NCBI GenBank assembly: GCA_031261565.1
Contig: JAISJK010000083.1
Span: 1 to 58,033, forward strand
DNA length: 58,033 nt
Reading direction: 5' to 3'
DNA from: Candidatus Adiutrix sp.
GTDB lineage: Bacteria; Desulfobacterota; Desulfarculia; Adiutricales; Adiutricaceae
Positions 49,456 through 58,033 of this stretch are shown here, in pieces. Under the pieces are notes generated by a model. That model worked only from the letters and a program-made list of their open reading frames with translations. It did not search any database and had not been told where the DNA came from. Position 1 is the stretch's first letter. Every line of letters starts with the position of its first letter. The position numbers were made by a program, and so were the translations under genes.

Positions 49456-49734
49456 CTATCTTTCGGCACCGCCGGATTCCGCCCTGTTATCCGCATTGTT
49501 ATCCGCCGGCCCTGTCCATTTATAGTCGCGCTTCAACTGCTGATCATCTCGGTAATCCGAGCGTTCATCCTGTCGGTCATCCTGGTGGCGGGGTTGATGA
49601 GACTGTTCTGGATCGGCCTGATGATAGCCAGGGCCCTGCCACTGCTCCTCAGCCAGGGCCACCCCATTACCGCCAAGGCCAGGAACCATTAAGAACATTA
49701 AAGTAAACGCGATAATAGGCAAACAATAATTCAT
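49456..49734 (-). CDS. Small exported, highly hydrophilic (Asp/His/Gln/Arg-rich) protein
   Basis: MNYCLPIIAFTLMFLMVPGLGGNGVALAEE signal peptide then charged low-complexity tail. Confidence 0.55.
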   Translation of the reverse strand: MNYCLPIIAFTLMFLMVPGLGGNGVALAEEQWQGPGYHQADPEQSHQPRHQDDRQDERSDYRDDQQLKRDYKWTGPADNNADNRAESGGAER

Positions 49735-49858
49735 GATTTTAAACCTTTCAAAACAACCTGGATTCCCTCCATCTGCTGAAATAATGAAATAACTCCACCT
49801 TGAAATTTTTAGGGACAAGCCCTATTATTGGGCGGGTATGCAAATGTTAAGGTTAAAT

Positions 49859-49934
49859 TGGTGGGCGGTAAGGGATTTGAACCCTTGACTCCCAGCTTGT
49901 AAGGCTGATACTCTAGCCGCTGAGTTAACCGCCC
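49859..49934 (-). tRNA. tRNA-Val(UAC), 3' CCA encoded
   Basis: GGGCGGTTAACTCAGCGGCTAGAGTATCAGCCTTACAAGCTGGGAGTCAAGGGTTCAAATCCCTTACCGCCCACCA; 7-bp acceptor stem, anticodon loop CTTACAA, GGTTCAAATC T-arm. Confidence 0.95.
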
Positions 49935-49991
49935 AGAAATTAATGAATTAATATACAATAAACTGGCTCAGGAAAGCAATAGAGGCCCCTA

Positions 49992-51263
49992 ATGGAATTT
50001 CTAAAATCGGCCAGGGCGCGCACGATAGCCGCCACCAGAGAAATGCGGCGGACGGTGGCCGAGATCATTGAGGAGGTTCAGGCCAATGGCGATGAGGCTA
50101 TCCGGCGTTACAACCGAAAATTTGACGGCTGTGACCGGCCGGCCCTCCGGGTCAGCCGTGAGGAAACAGAGACGGCCTATCGAGAGGTTTCCGGGAGCGA
50201 TCTGGCTGATTTGCGCCAGGCCGCTCACAATATTCGACAGTTTGCCGAGGCCCAAAAAGCCACCCTCACCAGCCTGCCGGCTGTCTCCCCGATCCCTGGC
50301 CTGACCATTGGCCACCGGGTCATTCCCGTCCGCTCCTGTTGCGGCTATGTGCCCGGCGGTGGCTACCCCCTGTATTCCACGGCCCTGATGCTGGCCATTC
50401 CGGCCCAAGTGGCCGGGGTTCCCAGAGTGACGGCTTGCTCCCCGGCCCTGAAAGGCAGTTCTCGTATCCACCCCAAAACCCTGGTGGCCCTCGACTTGGC
50501 TGGGGTGGATGAAATTTACGTGGTGGGAGGGGCTCAGGCCGTGGCCGCCTTTTCTTTCGGCACTGAGCAGATCCGGCCGGTGGATTTGATCGTCGGCCCG
50601 GGCAACAGCTATGTCACCGAGGCCAAGCGCCAGTGTTACGGCCAGGTGGGCATTGACTTTGTGGCCGGCCCCAGCGAAATTATGGTCATTGCCGACCACA
50701 CCGCCGACCCGGAGGTCATCGCTGCGGATCTCCTGGCCCAAAGCGAGCATGATCTCCTGGCCCAGGGCCTGTTGGTGACCATTGACCGCGCTTTGGGCCG
50801 GCTGGTGCTGGAGGCGGTGGAGAGACAACTGACCACACTGGCCACGGCCGCCATCGCCCGCCGCTCCTGGGCTGATTATGGAGAGGTGGCTGTTGCGGAC
50901 AACCTGGAGGAGGTCGTGGCCTACGCCAATGACCGCGCCCCGGAACATCTGGAAATACAGGTGGAGGACAACGAAACCCTGGCCGGGCGGCTCTATAATT
51001 ACGGCTCTCTGTTTATCGGCCAATACTCGGCCGAGGTCTTCGGGGATTACGCCTCCGGCCCCAATCACGCCCTGCCCACTCTGCGGGCCGCCCGCTACAC
51101 CGGCGGGGTCTGGGTGGGCACTTTTTTAAAAACCTGCACCCACCAGACGCTAGACCGGGAGGCCCTCCCGGCTCTGGCCCCCCTGGTGGCCCGCCTGGCC
51201 CGGGGGGAAGGTCTGGTCGCCCACGCCCTGGCCGCCGAGCTCCGCCTGAAAAAATTTAAATAA
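49992..51263 (+). CDS. hisD: Histidinol dehydrogenase
   Basis: CGYVPGGGYPLYSTALMLAIPAQVAGVPRV, GPSEIMVIADHTADPEVIAADLLAQSEHD. Confidence 0.96.
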   Translation: MEFLKSARARTIAATREMRRTVAEIIEEVQANGDEAIRRYNRKFDGCDRPALRVSREETETAYREVSGSDLADLRQAAHNIRQFAEAQKATLTSLPAVSPIPGLTIGHRVIPVRSCCGYVPGGGYPLYSTALMLAIPAQVAGVPRVTACSPALKGSSRIHPKTLVALDLAGVDEIYVVGGAQAVAAFSFGTEQIRPVDLIVGPGNSYVTEAKRQCYGQVGIDFVAGPSEIMVIADHTADPEVIAADLLAQSEHDLLAQGLLVTIDRALGRLVLEAVERQLTTLATAAIARRSWADYGEVAVADNLEEVVAYANDRAPEHLEIQVEDNETLAGRLYNYGSLFIGQYSAEVFGDYASGPNHALPTLRAARYTGGVWVGTFLKTCTHQTLDREALPALAPLVARLARGEGLVAHALAAELRLKKFK

Positions 51264-51327
51264 CAGCCTTTTATGGAGTTGTGTTATGATCAGAATTAAG
51301 ATTTTTTAGCCACCGGAGAAAATATTT

Positions 51328-51840
51328 ATGTTGGGTCTTTTATCGGAAAAAAAATTCTATAACGCTTTAACCGAGATGAGGAAGGCGCTGGAGGTGTCCA
51401 TGGAGCTGGGCATGGCCGGCCTGGACGAACGCTTTCAAAAAAACGAACGCCAGGAGCGCCGCAACCGGGCGGCCCTGGAAAATATGATTGACGAGCACGA
51501 AACCATGCTGGGAATTTTACGGCAACTTTTGGAGCAGTCCCCGCCCACGGCCGCGCTGTTATCTTTCGCGGAAAGTTTCGCCCTCTGGCGGCTGGCCGCC
51601 CCTCCCGCCAAGGAATTTGAGATTCTGGCCGACAAGCTTGACGCCCTTTTGAATATCTTTGGCCTGAAACTGATTTCAGAAACAGGGGTGCCCTTTGACC
51701 CGGCCAGCCATGAGGCCTGTCACGTCCGCTTTGACCCGGAGCAGCCTGAAAATTCTGTCCTGGAAATCATCCAGCCCGGCTTCGTTTCACAGGGAAGAGT
51801 TCTGCGCTACGCGACCGTGGTGGTGAACCGCCATGATTGA
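51328..51840 (+). CDS. Divergent GrpE-like nucleotide exchange factor
   Basis: C-terminal VPFDPASHEACHVRF...NSVLEIIQPGFVSQGRVLRYATVVVNR matches the GrpE C-terminal pattern. Confidence 0.75.
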   Translation: MLGLLSEKKFYNALTEMRKALEVSMELGMAGLDERFQKNERQERRNRAALENMIDEHETMLGILRQLLEQSPPTAALLSFAESFALWRLAAPPAKEFEILADKLDALLNIFGLKLISETGVPFDPASHEACHVRFDPEQPENSVLEIIQPGFVSQGRVLRYATVVVNRHD

Positions 51841-52219
51841 ATCAGCCTACGAAACATTGCGGGTCTCCCGCCAAGCCGGGCCGGAGGAGGTGCGCCGCGC
51901 CTTTGTGCGCCTGGTGCGCCGCTATCCACCGGAACATTTCCCCGAGAAATTTTCCCAAATTCATGACGCCTATCGCCAGTTGAGCCTTGATGACGCTTCC
52001 ATCACGGATATCATCAACAAGGTTTCGATAATGAAAACACCAGTGGAACTGGCCGGCTTCCTCTGGGGCGACCGCAGAGAGCTAAAATTCACCGGAGAAG
52101 CCGTCGAGCTGGAGGATCTGGAGCCTCTTTTATCGGCCCGGCCGAAGACCGCCGAGTTGGATCAAATTTTGGAGACCATTGATGTCTCGACAATCAAATG
52201 GAGAAGAGGGCCACAATGA
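51833..52219 (+). CDS. J-domain-like protein with HPD replaced by PPE
   Basis: ESAYETLRVSRQAGPEEVRRAFVRLVRRYPPEHFPEKFSQIHDAYRQLSLDD. Confidence 0.7.
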   Translation: MIESAYETLRVSRQAGPEEVRRAFVRLVRRYPPEHFPEKFSQIHDAYRQLSLDDASITDIINKVSIMKTPVELAGFLWGDRRELKFTGEAVELEDLEPLLSARPKTAELDQILETIDVSTIKWRRGPQ

Positions 52220-53943
52220 GCGAGCAAATTTACGGCATAGACCTGGGAACCACCAATTCCTGCCTATCTGTGCTGTCGGGCGGCCAACCCAGGGTTCTGC
52301 CCATAGACGGCAACGGCCTAGTGCCCTCCGTGGTTAGCCTGGACGGGGCGGAACTGCTGGTCGGACGCCGGGCCTGGAACCGGGCCGCCGCTTTTCCGGA
52401 ACAAACCATCAAGTCGGTCAAACGCCTGATGGGCAGCAATGAAAAATTGCGTCTCGGTGAAAAGACCTACCAGCCTGAAGACGTGTCGGCCATGATTCTG
52501 GGTTATTTGCGCGATGAAGCTGAACGGCTGGAGGGCCTGAAGGTCAGGCGGGTGGTCATCACCGTGCCGGCCTATTTCAGCGATGCCCAAAGGCGGGCCA
52601 CCATCGAGGCTGGGCAGAAGGCCGGGCTGACCGTGGAGCGCATCATCAATGAGCCCACGGCCGCCGCCCTGTTTTACGACCAGCTCCGGGTGAGCGGTCA
52701 GGACAGTCAGGATGGAGAAGGCCGCTGGAAATATGCCCTGGTCTATGATCTGGGCGGCGGCACTTTTGACGTCTCTATTTTACGTCTCAGCGAAATAATA
52801 GAAGTCCTGGCCAGCACCGGCGACACCCATCTCGGCGGGGACGACTTCGATGCCCGCCTGACCAGTCGCCTCTTGGAGACCATCCGCGAGGGCGGAGGGC
52901 CTGATCTTTCCCAATACCGGCCGGCTGTGGCCCGGCTGACCGCCGAGGCGGAAAAAGCCAAGATAATATTGTCGCAAAAGGGCACGGTTCACATTGCTGA
53001 GGCCCACATACCCACGCCGGACGGCCGCCCAGTGACCGTGGAAACAGACATATCCCGGGGCGAATTTGAAGAGATGACCGCCTATCTCCTGGAGAGAACC
53101 ACCGATTTCGTGGGAAAAGCCCTTGATGAAGCCGGGATCCGCGCCTCGGACATCGACCGGGTGCTGCTGGTCGGCGGCATGACCCGCATGCCGGCGGTGG
53201 GCCAGAGGCTGAACGCCATTTTCGGCCAGGCCCAAAGGCCGGTGGTGGATCCTGATCTCAGCGTGGTCAGAGGCGCAGCCATTCAGGGGGCTATCATCAC
53301 CGGTGAAAATATTGAGCAAATTCTTCTGGATGTGACCGCGCATACCCTGGGACTGTCCGCCTTAAATGCGCGCACCGGCAACCTGGATTGCGTCCCCATC
53401 ATCCCCCGCAACACACCCATCCCGGCCGTCCGCTCCCGCCTCTTCGCCACCACGATGGAAAACCAGAAAAAGGTGGAGCTGAAAGTCTATCAGGGCGAGG
53501 CGATTGATCCAGACCAAAATGTTTTGATCGGCGCATCTTTTCTGGAGCTGGCCCGGGCCGAGGCCCACTGCCCGATAGAGGTGGAATATTCCTACGACCT
53601 CAACGGCATGGTGCACATGGTGGCCGAGCAGAAGGGCTACAGCCGCCGGACTGAGGTTCGTTTCGACAGCCGCAACCCCCAGGGGGATGACTTTCAGTCG
53701 CTAGACTTTCTGGATGATGATGATAACGATGATGGTCTTGAGCCAGCCTCCCCCAGCCGGGCCGGCGAAGGAATCAATTTCATCACCCGGCGGGCGCGCA
53801 CCCTGTTGGAAAAAATATCAAAGGAGGAAAATCAGGCGGTGCTGGCCAGCCTGCTGGAAAGATACGAACAGGCCCTGGCCAACGACTCGGCTGACCTTGA
53901 CGACCTTGAGGACGAGCTCTTGTCACTGATGGATGAAATTTAA
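52216..53943 (+). CDS. Hsp70/DnaK-family chaperone, shortened HscC-like variant
   Basis: YGIDLGTTNSCLSVL, RRVVITVPAYFSDAQRRATIEAGQKAGL, VYDLGGGTFDVSILRL, VLLVGGMTRMP; ~576 aa with acidic C-terminal region. Confidence 0.93.
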   Translation: MSEQIYGIDLGTTNSCLSVLSGGQPRVLPIDGNGLVPSVVSLDGAELLVGRRAWNRAAAFPEQTIKSVKRLMGSNEKLRLGEKTYQPEDVSAMILGYLRDEAERLEGLKVRRVVITVPAYFSDAQRRATIEAGQKAGLTVERIINEPTAAALFYDQLRVSGQDSQDGEGRWKYALVYDLGGGTFDVSILRLSEIIEVLASTGDTHLGGDDFDARLTSRLLETIREGGGPDLSQYRPAVARLTAEAEKAKIILSQKGTVHIAEAHIPTPDGRPVTVETDISRGEFEEMTAYLLERTTDFVGKALDEAGIRASDIDRVLLVGGMTRMPAVGQRLNAIFGQAQRPVVDPDLSVVRGAAIQGAIITGENIEQILLDVTAHTLGLSALNARTGNLDCVPIIPRNTPIPAVRSRLFATTMENQKKVELKVYQGEAIDPDQNVLIGASFLELARAEAHCPIEVEYSYDLNGMVHMVAEQKGYSRRTEVRFDSRNPQGDDFQSLDFLDDDDNDDGLEPASPSRAGEGINFITRRARTLLEKISKEENQAVLASLLERYEQALANDSADLDDLEDELLSLMDEI

Positions 53944-53951
53944 GGTGACGG

Positions 53952-56015
53952 ATGGCCAAAAAGAGCCGGAAGAATAAAAATAGCCCGCCGCGCAACCTCT
54001 CCCTCGGCGAGCGCTTGTCTGGACACTGGCGGGCAGGCAAGTGGGAATCCTTTGTGGCCCTCTACCTGAGGAACCGGGCCGCCTCGGACATCACCCAAGG
54101 TGCGCCCCTCTTCGCCGATGCGTTGCACAACTGCCTGACCAGGGCGCTGTTCATCAACCGTGATTTCGAGACCGTCCAGGAATTCGCCGGCCTGATGCTG
54201 GCTGAAGATGGCTCCGGATCGGAGTGGGAGGCCCGGCGCGATTGCGCGCGGGTGGCCCTGGATTTCACCTCCATGCGCAACGGTGCCCGGATAGAGCCAT
54301 CCCCTCTCCTGGTCGAGACGGGGCTGGAAGAGCCCTACCGGACTCTGCGGGCCAGGTTGGTCAGTTTCGCCAAGGGCACCAACGCCGTGAAGAGAAAACG
54401 CGGACAGGACTTAAGCCCCCAGGCCGAACTCCTGAAAAAGCTATCCGCCCAGTTCAAGGCGCTGCCCAGGGCCAAGACTCTTACCCCCTACACCACTTTT
54501 TTGAAAATCGCTGAAACTCTTGCCCAACAGACAGCCGGGACGCCGGCCGCCAGGACGTTTCAGACCCTGAGATCCATAGCCGATCTTTTGCGCGATCTGG
54601 AAAAGCGGGGCAAAGCAGGCGGCCTCCTGCGGGAGCCAGGCGAACTGCTTAAACACCCGGCCTTCCTGGATCTGCCCCAGAGCCGGCCCCACCCGGCCAT
54701 CCTGGGTCTGTGGGCTTATTTCTGCAACCGGGGCGGCACCAAGTTTGGCCGGAACTGGGTGGTAGCCGCCCGCGTCCTGCAATTAAAATTCGCGCCGGAA
54801 TTGGCCCCGCAACTGGCCGCGCCTTTTAATGGTCTGACCTCTACCGGTCACGGCGCGAAACAACCGAGCTTGATTATGACTGTCTGCGGCAACGGCGAGG
54901 AAAACTGGTCGGATCACGAGCGCTACATCCTGGCCAACCTCGGCCTGAACAGCCTGGCCCACCAGGATGATTCGCTGTTCAAAAGCTCAACGGTTCCTCA
55001 ATGGCGGAAATGGTTCACGACCATAACCGAGGTGGGGCGTCAGTGGCGGCCGGAATCGCCCTGGTCAAAGCTGGCCCAGGAATGTTTTGAAAAAATAGTT
55101 TCCAGTGGTTCGGGCGAGGCCATTTTACAAAGTTTCAACCGGCTGGAGGTTCCCTTTGAAGGTCTGACGCCCCTTACTTTGGCCCGGTTAATCGCCAAAT
55201 ATCCGGATTGGGCCGGGCCTGTCCGCCAGGCCCTGAGTCACCGCCTGCCGCTGTCATTGAAAGCAGACGATACTGAGCAACTGGTGAAGGAGTTTGGAGA
55301 GAAGACGCCTAGCCCGGCGATCCTGGCGGGCCTGAGAGAACTCCTGGGGCCGGATAGTTATGCCCAGTTGTTGACCGCCTGGGTCGAGGCGGTGGTGGAG
55401 ACCTCCGCCATTGGCGTATATCGAGGCCATGGTTCCTCTGCTCTGACGTGGGACAATCTGACGGGGCGTTTACTGGAGATGATTGAAGAGGGGTTGCCTC
55501 AGGCCAGCCCCGTCAGGTGTTTCTGCCGCCTATGCCAGGGGGCGGGGCGCCGCCGCCTCAGCAATGAGGCGGGCCATATCTCAGCCCTGCTAGATGCTCT
55601 GGCCCAAACCCCCTCTGACCACCGAGGGTTCAGCGCCAACCTTTTCATGATGCTGACGGCCTGGCCACAGGCTGACCTGGCCTTGCTACTGAAACTGTTT
55701 ACTCTGGGCCTGCCCTTTTGGGGCCAAATTGATTTATGGTCGGAAGTGGCGGAGACCGTGAGCCAAGTCAAGGATGTGGAGAGGAGAAAAGCCATCGCCC
55801 GCAACATTGTGGCCACCCTGAAGTCTACCCCCAAAAAACAGCTGTCACCGGCCATGCGAGAGGCAATTAAATCGTTTGATATCCTGATGAAAGGCCAAAA
55901 ACTTTCTAAAAACATCGGCCTCAATCTGTTTGACGATCTGAGCGATCTAGGCGATCTGGACGATTTTTTTAAATATATCATGAAAAATATGAAAAAAAGA
56001 GCCCCAAAGAGGTAA
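53952..56015 (+). CDS. Hypothetical 687-aa, predicted helical protein, co-directional with Hsp70 module
   Basis: Intact ORF 9 bp after the Hsp70 stop; no recognised family motifs. Confidence 0.75.
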   Translation: MAKKSRKNKNSPPRNLSLGERLSGHWRAGKWESFVALYLRNRAASDITQGAPLFADALHNCLTRALFINRDFETVQEFAGLMLAEDGSGSEWEARRDCARVALDFTSMRNGARIEPSPLLVETGLEEPYRTLRARLVSFAKGTNAVKRKRGQDLSPQAELLKKLSAQFKALPRAKTLTPYTTFLKIAETLAQQTAGTPAARTFQTLRSIADLLRDLEKRGKAGGLLREPGELLKHPAFLDLPQSRPHPAILGLWAYFCNRGGTKFGRNWVVAARVLQLKFAPELAPQLAAPFNGLTSTGHGAKQPSLIMTVCGNGEENWSDHERYILANLGLNSLAHQDDSLFKSSTVPQWRKWFTTITEVGRQWRPESPWSKLAQECFEKIVSSGSGEAILQSFNRLEVPFEGLTPLTLARLIAKYPDWAGPVRQALSHRLPLSLKADDTEQLVKEFGEKTPSPAILAGLRELLGPDSYAQLLTAWVEAVVETSAIGVYRGHGSSALTWDNLTGRLLEMIEEGLPQASPVRCFCRLCQGAGRRRLSNEAGHISALLDALAQTPSDHRGFSANLFMMLTAWPQADLALLLKLFTLGLPFWGQIDLWSEVAETVSQVKDVERRKAIARNIVATLKSTPKKQLSPAMREAIKSFDILMKGQKLSKNIGLNLFDDLSDLGDLDDFFKYIMKNMKKRAPKR

Positions 56016-56030
56016 CCCCCCCCTTAAACC

Positions 56031-57365
56031 TCAGGCCCGCACCACATTGGGCGCGTCAGGGAAAACGCCCCGGGTGTCTATAATCAGGCGGGCGTGGGCG
56101 GCGATGAGGGATCGGTCAAAAGCGGCGTGAGCGGTGAGCATCAGCACAGCGTCAAACCGGGCCAGCGTTTCCCGGGTCAAGGGGGTGCTTTGGAGGTCAA
56201 AATGGCCCCGGCGCAGGTTGGGGAAGACCGGCACATGGGGGTCGCTGTAACTCAGGATCGCCCCCCGGCGGGCCAAAAGCTCCATCACCACCACCGAGGG
56301 CGACTCGCGCATATCATCCACATTCTTTTTATAGGCAATGCCCAAAATGAGCACTTTAGCCCCTTTGAGGGGCCGGCCTTTTTCATTGAGGGCGTGGATG
56401 AGCTTGTCCACCACCCACTGGGGCATGGCCTCATTGATCTCCCCGGCCAGTTCAATAAAGCGGGTGTGAACCCCATAACCCCGGGCTTTCCAGGTCAGAT
56501 AAAAGGGGTCAATGGGGATGCAGTGGCCGCCAATGCCCGGGCCGGGGTAAAAAGGGGTGAAACCAAAGGGCTTGGTGGCGGCAGCGTTGATGACCTCATA
56601 AATATCCAGACCCATGTTGTCGGCCACTATTTTCAGCTCATTGACCAGCCCGATGTTGACTGAGCGGTAGATATTTTCCAGTAGCTTGGTCAACTCGGCC
56701 GCCCGAGGCGAGCTGACCGGCACCATTTGGTGGATGACCTGACTGTAGAGAGCCAGCCCCACCCGCTGACAGGCCGGAGTTTGGCCGCCCAAAACTTTGG
56801 GAATATTGCGGGTGCCGAAGCTGGGGTTGGCTGGGTCTTCCCGCTCGGGCGAATAGACCAGAAAAAAATCCCGGCCGATGGTCAGCCCGCGCGCCTCAAT
56901 GGGCGGACGCAAGACCTCGTCGGTGGTGCCGGGATAAGTGGTGCTCTCCAGCGACAGCATCTGTCCAGCCCGCAGGTGAGGTAGCAGGCTTTCCAGCGTC
57001 CCGGTGACAAAGGACAAATCCGGCTCACGGTAGGCGGTCAGGGGCGTGGGGACGCAGATGATGATGGCCTCAGCGGCGGAAGCCCGGGCAAAGTCGGCCG
57101 TCACTTCCATCAGGCCGCCGTCAGCCATTGATTTGATGCGGCCACCGTCAATATGGGCGATATAGCTCTGCCCGGCCCGGAGACGGTCAATCTTGCTCCG
57201 GTCAACATCCAGCCCCAGCACTTTAAAGCCGGCCTCGGCAAAGGCCAAGATTAGGGGCAGGCCCACATAGCCCAGACCGACTATACCCACCACCGCTGAT
57301 TTAGCGGCCACTTTCCGCCTAAATTGCTCTTCGTGGGATAGGCCGGGGGGGGCTGGAGCGGGCAT
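56031..57365 (-). CDS. Nucleotide sugar dehydrogenase (UDP-GlcNAc 6-dehydrogenase, WbpA/WecC-like)
   Basis: [58 protein letters not shown]. Confidence 0.94.
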   Translation of the reverse strand: MPAPAPPGLSHEEQFRRKVAAKSAVVGIVGLGYVGLPLILAFAEAGFKVLGLDVDRSKIDRLRAGQSYIAHIDGGRIKSMADGGLMEVTADFARASAAEAIIICVPTPLTAYREPDLSFVTGTLESLLPHLRAGQMLSLESTTYPGTTDEVLRPPIEARGLTIGRDFFLVYSPEREDPANPSFGTRNIPKVLGGQTPACQRVGLALYSQVIHQMVPVSSPRAAELTKLLENIYRSVNIGLVNELKIVADNMGLDIYEVINAAATKPFGFTPFYPGPGIGGHCIPIDPFYLTWKARGYGVHTRFIELAGEINEAMPQWVVDKLIHALNEKGRPLKGAKVLILGIAYKKNVDDMRESPSVVVMELLARRGAILSYSDPHVPVFPNLRRGHFDLQSTPLTRETLARFDAVLMLTAHAAFDRSLIAAHARLIIDTRGVFPDAPNVVRA

Positions 57366-57378
57366 AGTTGTCTCCTCT

Positions 57379-58033
57379 TTAAATCTTGTCAGCCAAATCA
57401 GACAGGACGGTCTGGGCCACGCTCAGGCCGTCGGCCATGGCCCGCACCACCAGAGATGGCCCCAGGGCCGCGTCGCCGCAGGTGTAGACCCGCGGGGCCA
57501 GACGCCCGGCCGCATCCCGGGGCAGGCAGCCTCGCTGATCCGGGCTCAAGTCGAGGTCGCTGATCAGAGAGCCGCTCTCCACCCCGGTGAAACCCAGGGC
57601 CAGCAGCACCAGATCAGCCGGCTGGTTAAAATCAGAGCCGGCGACTGGCTCGGGGCGGATCAGGCGGCCGTTTTCCTCCAGCCACTTAACTTTTTGGCAA
57701 TGGATCTGCCCCACCCGGGTCAGGTCGCCGGTGGCCGGCACAAAGCCGACAGTGGAGACCGCCCAGAGCCGGTCAACGCCTTCCTCGTGGCTGCTGGTGG
57801 TTTTCAGAACCCGGGGCCACTCCGGCCAGGGGTTGGTGCTGGCCCTGGTCTCCGGCGGCTTGGGCATGATCTCCAGCTGGGTCACTTCCCGGGCGCCCTG
57901 GCGCCGGGCCGTGCCCACGCAGTCAGAGCCGGTGTCGCCACCGCCGATGACCACCACCCGGGCCCCTTTGGCGTTGAAGGCCGGAGGCAGCTCAGTCAAT
58001 TCCCTGGCCAAAACCCGATTCTGGGCTGAAAGG
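57379..58033 (-). CDS. gltD: Glutamate synthase small subunit (GltD-like), C-terminal part, truncated at window end
   Basis: [39 protein letters not shown]...[31 protein letters not shown]; reading frame continues to the window edge. Confidence 0.92.
   Translation of the reverse strand, partial: LSAQNRVLARELTELPPAFNAKGARVVVIGGGDTGSDCVGTARRQGAREVTQLEIMPKPPETRASTNPWPEWPRVLKTTSSHEEGVDRLWAVSTVGFVPATGDLTRVGQIHCQKVKWLEENGRLIRPEPVAGSDFNQPADLVLLALGFTGVESGSLISDLDLSPDQRGCLPRDAAGRLAPRVYTCGDAALGPSLVVRAMADGLSVAQTVLSDLADKI

Overview
GC-rich bacterial chromosomal window, tentatively Desulfobacterota-like (inference only), densely coding. The outstanding region is ~1-12134 (+ strand). It holds the 3' end of an ABC permease, a taurine/nitrate-type ATPase, a glycyl radical enzyme (GRE) and its activase, then (after a strong intrinsic terminator) NifB-like, NifX-like, NifH-like, NifD-like and NifK-like genes, followed by a second complete TauT/NitT-type ABC transporter. 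The NifDK-like pair keeps the six presumptive P-cluster cysteines and the cofactor-ligand Cys. By eye it replaces the Azotobacter NifD Gln191, His195 and His442 equivalents with Met, Tyr and Tyr, so it is unlikely to be a dinitrogenase. The GRE carries the isethionate sulfite-lyase (IslA)-type residues at a constant offset from the numbering I recall. I read the region as an anaerobic organosulfur (C-S bond) system pairing a sulfo-lyase-type GRE with a nitrogenase-like reductase, possibly related to but not demonstrably the same as methylthio-alkane reductase. The rest includes an orphan ModA, a pseudo-MBL/GAF/HD-GYP-like protein, a type IV pilus minor-pilin/PilY1 operon, an alpha-2-macroglobulin, housekeeping genes (cysS, uvrB, fbp, smpB, surE, priA, groES-groEL with CIRCE, hisD, tRNA-Val), and a divergent GrpE/J-domain/Hsp70 module with an uncharacterised 687-aa partner. 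No CRISPR array or IS element was recognised. All homology calls are from motif recognition by eye; no searches were run.
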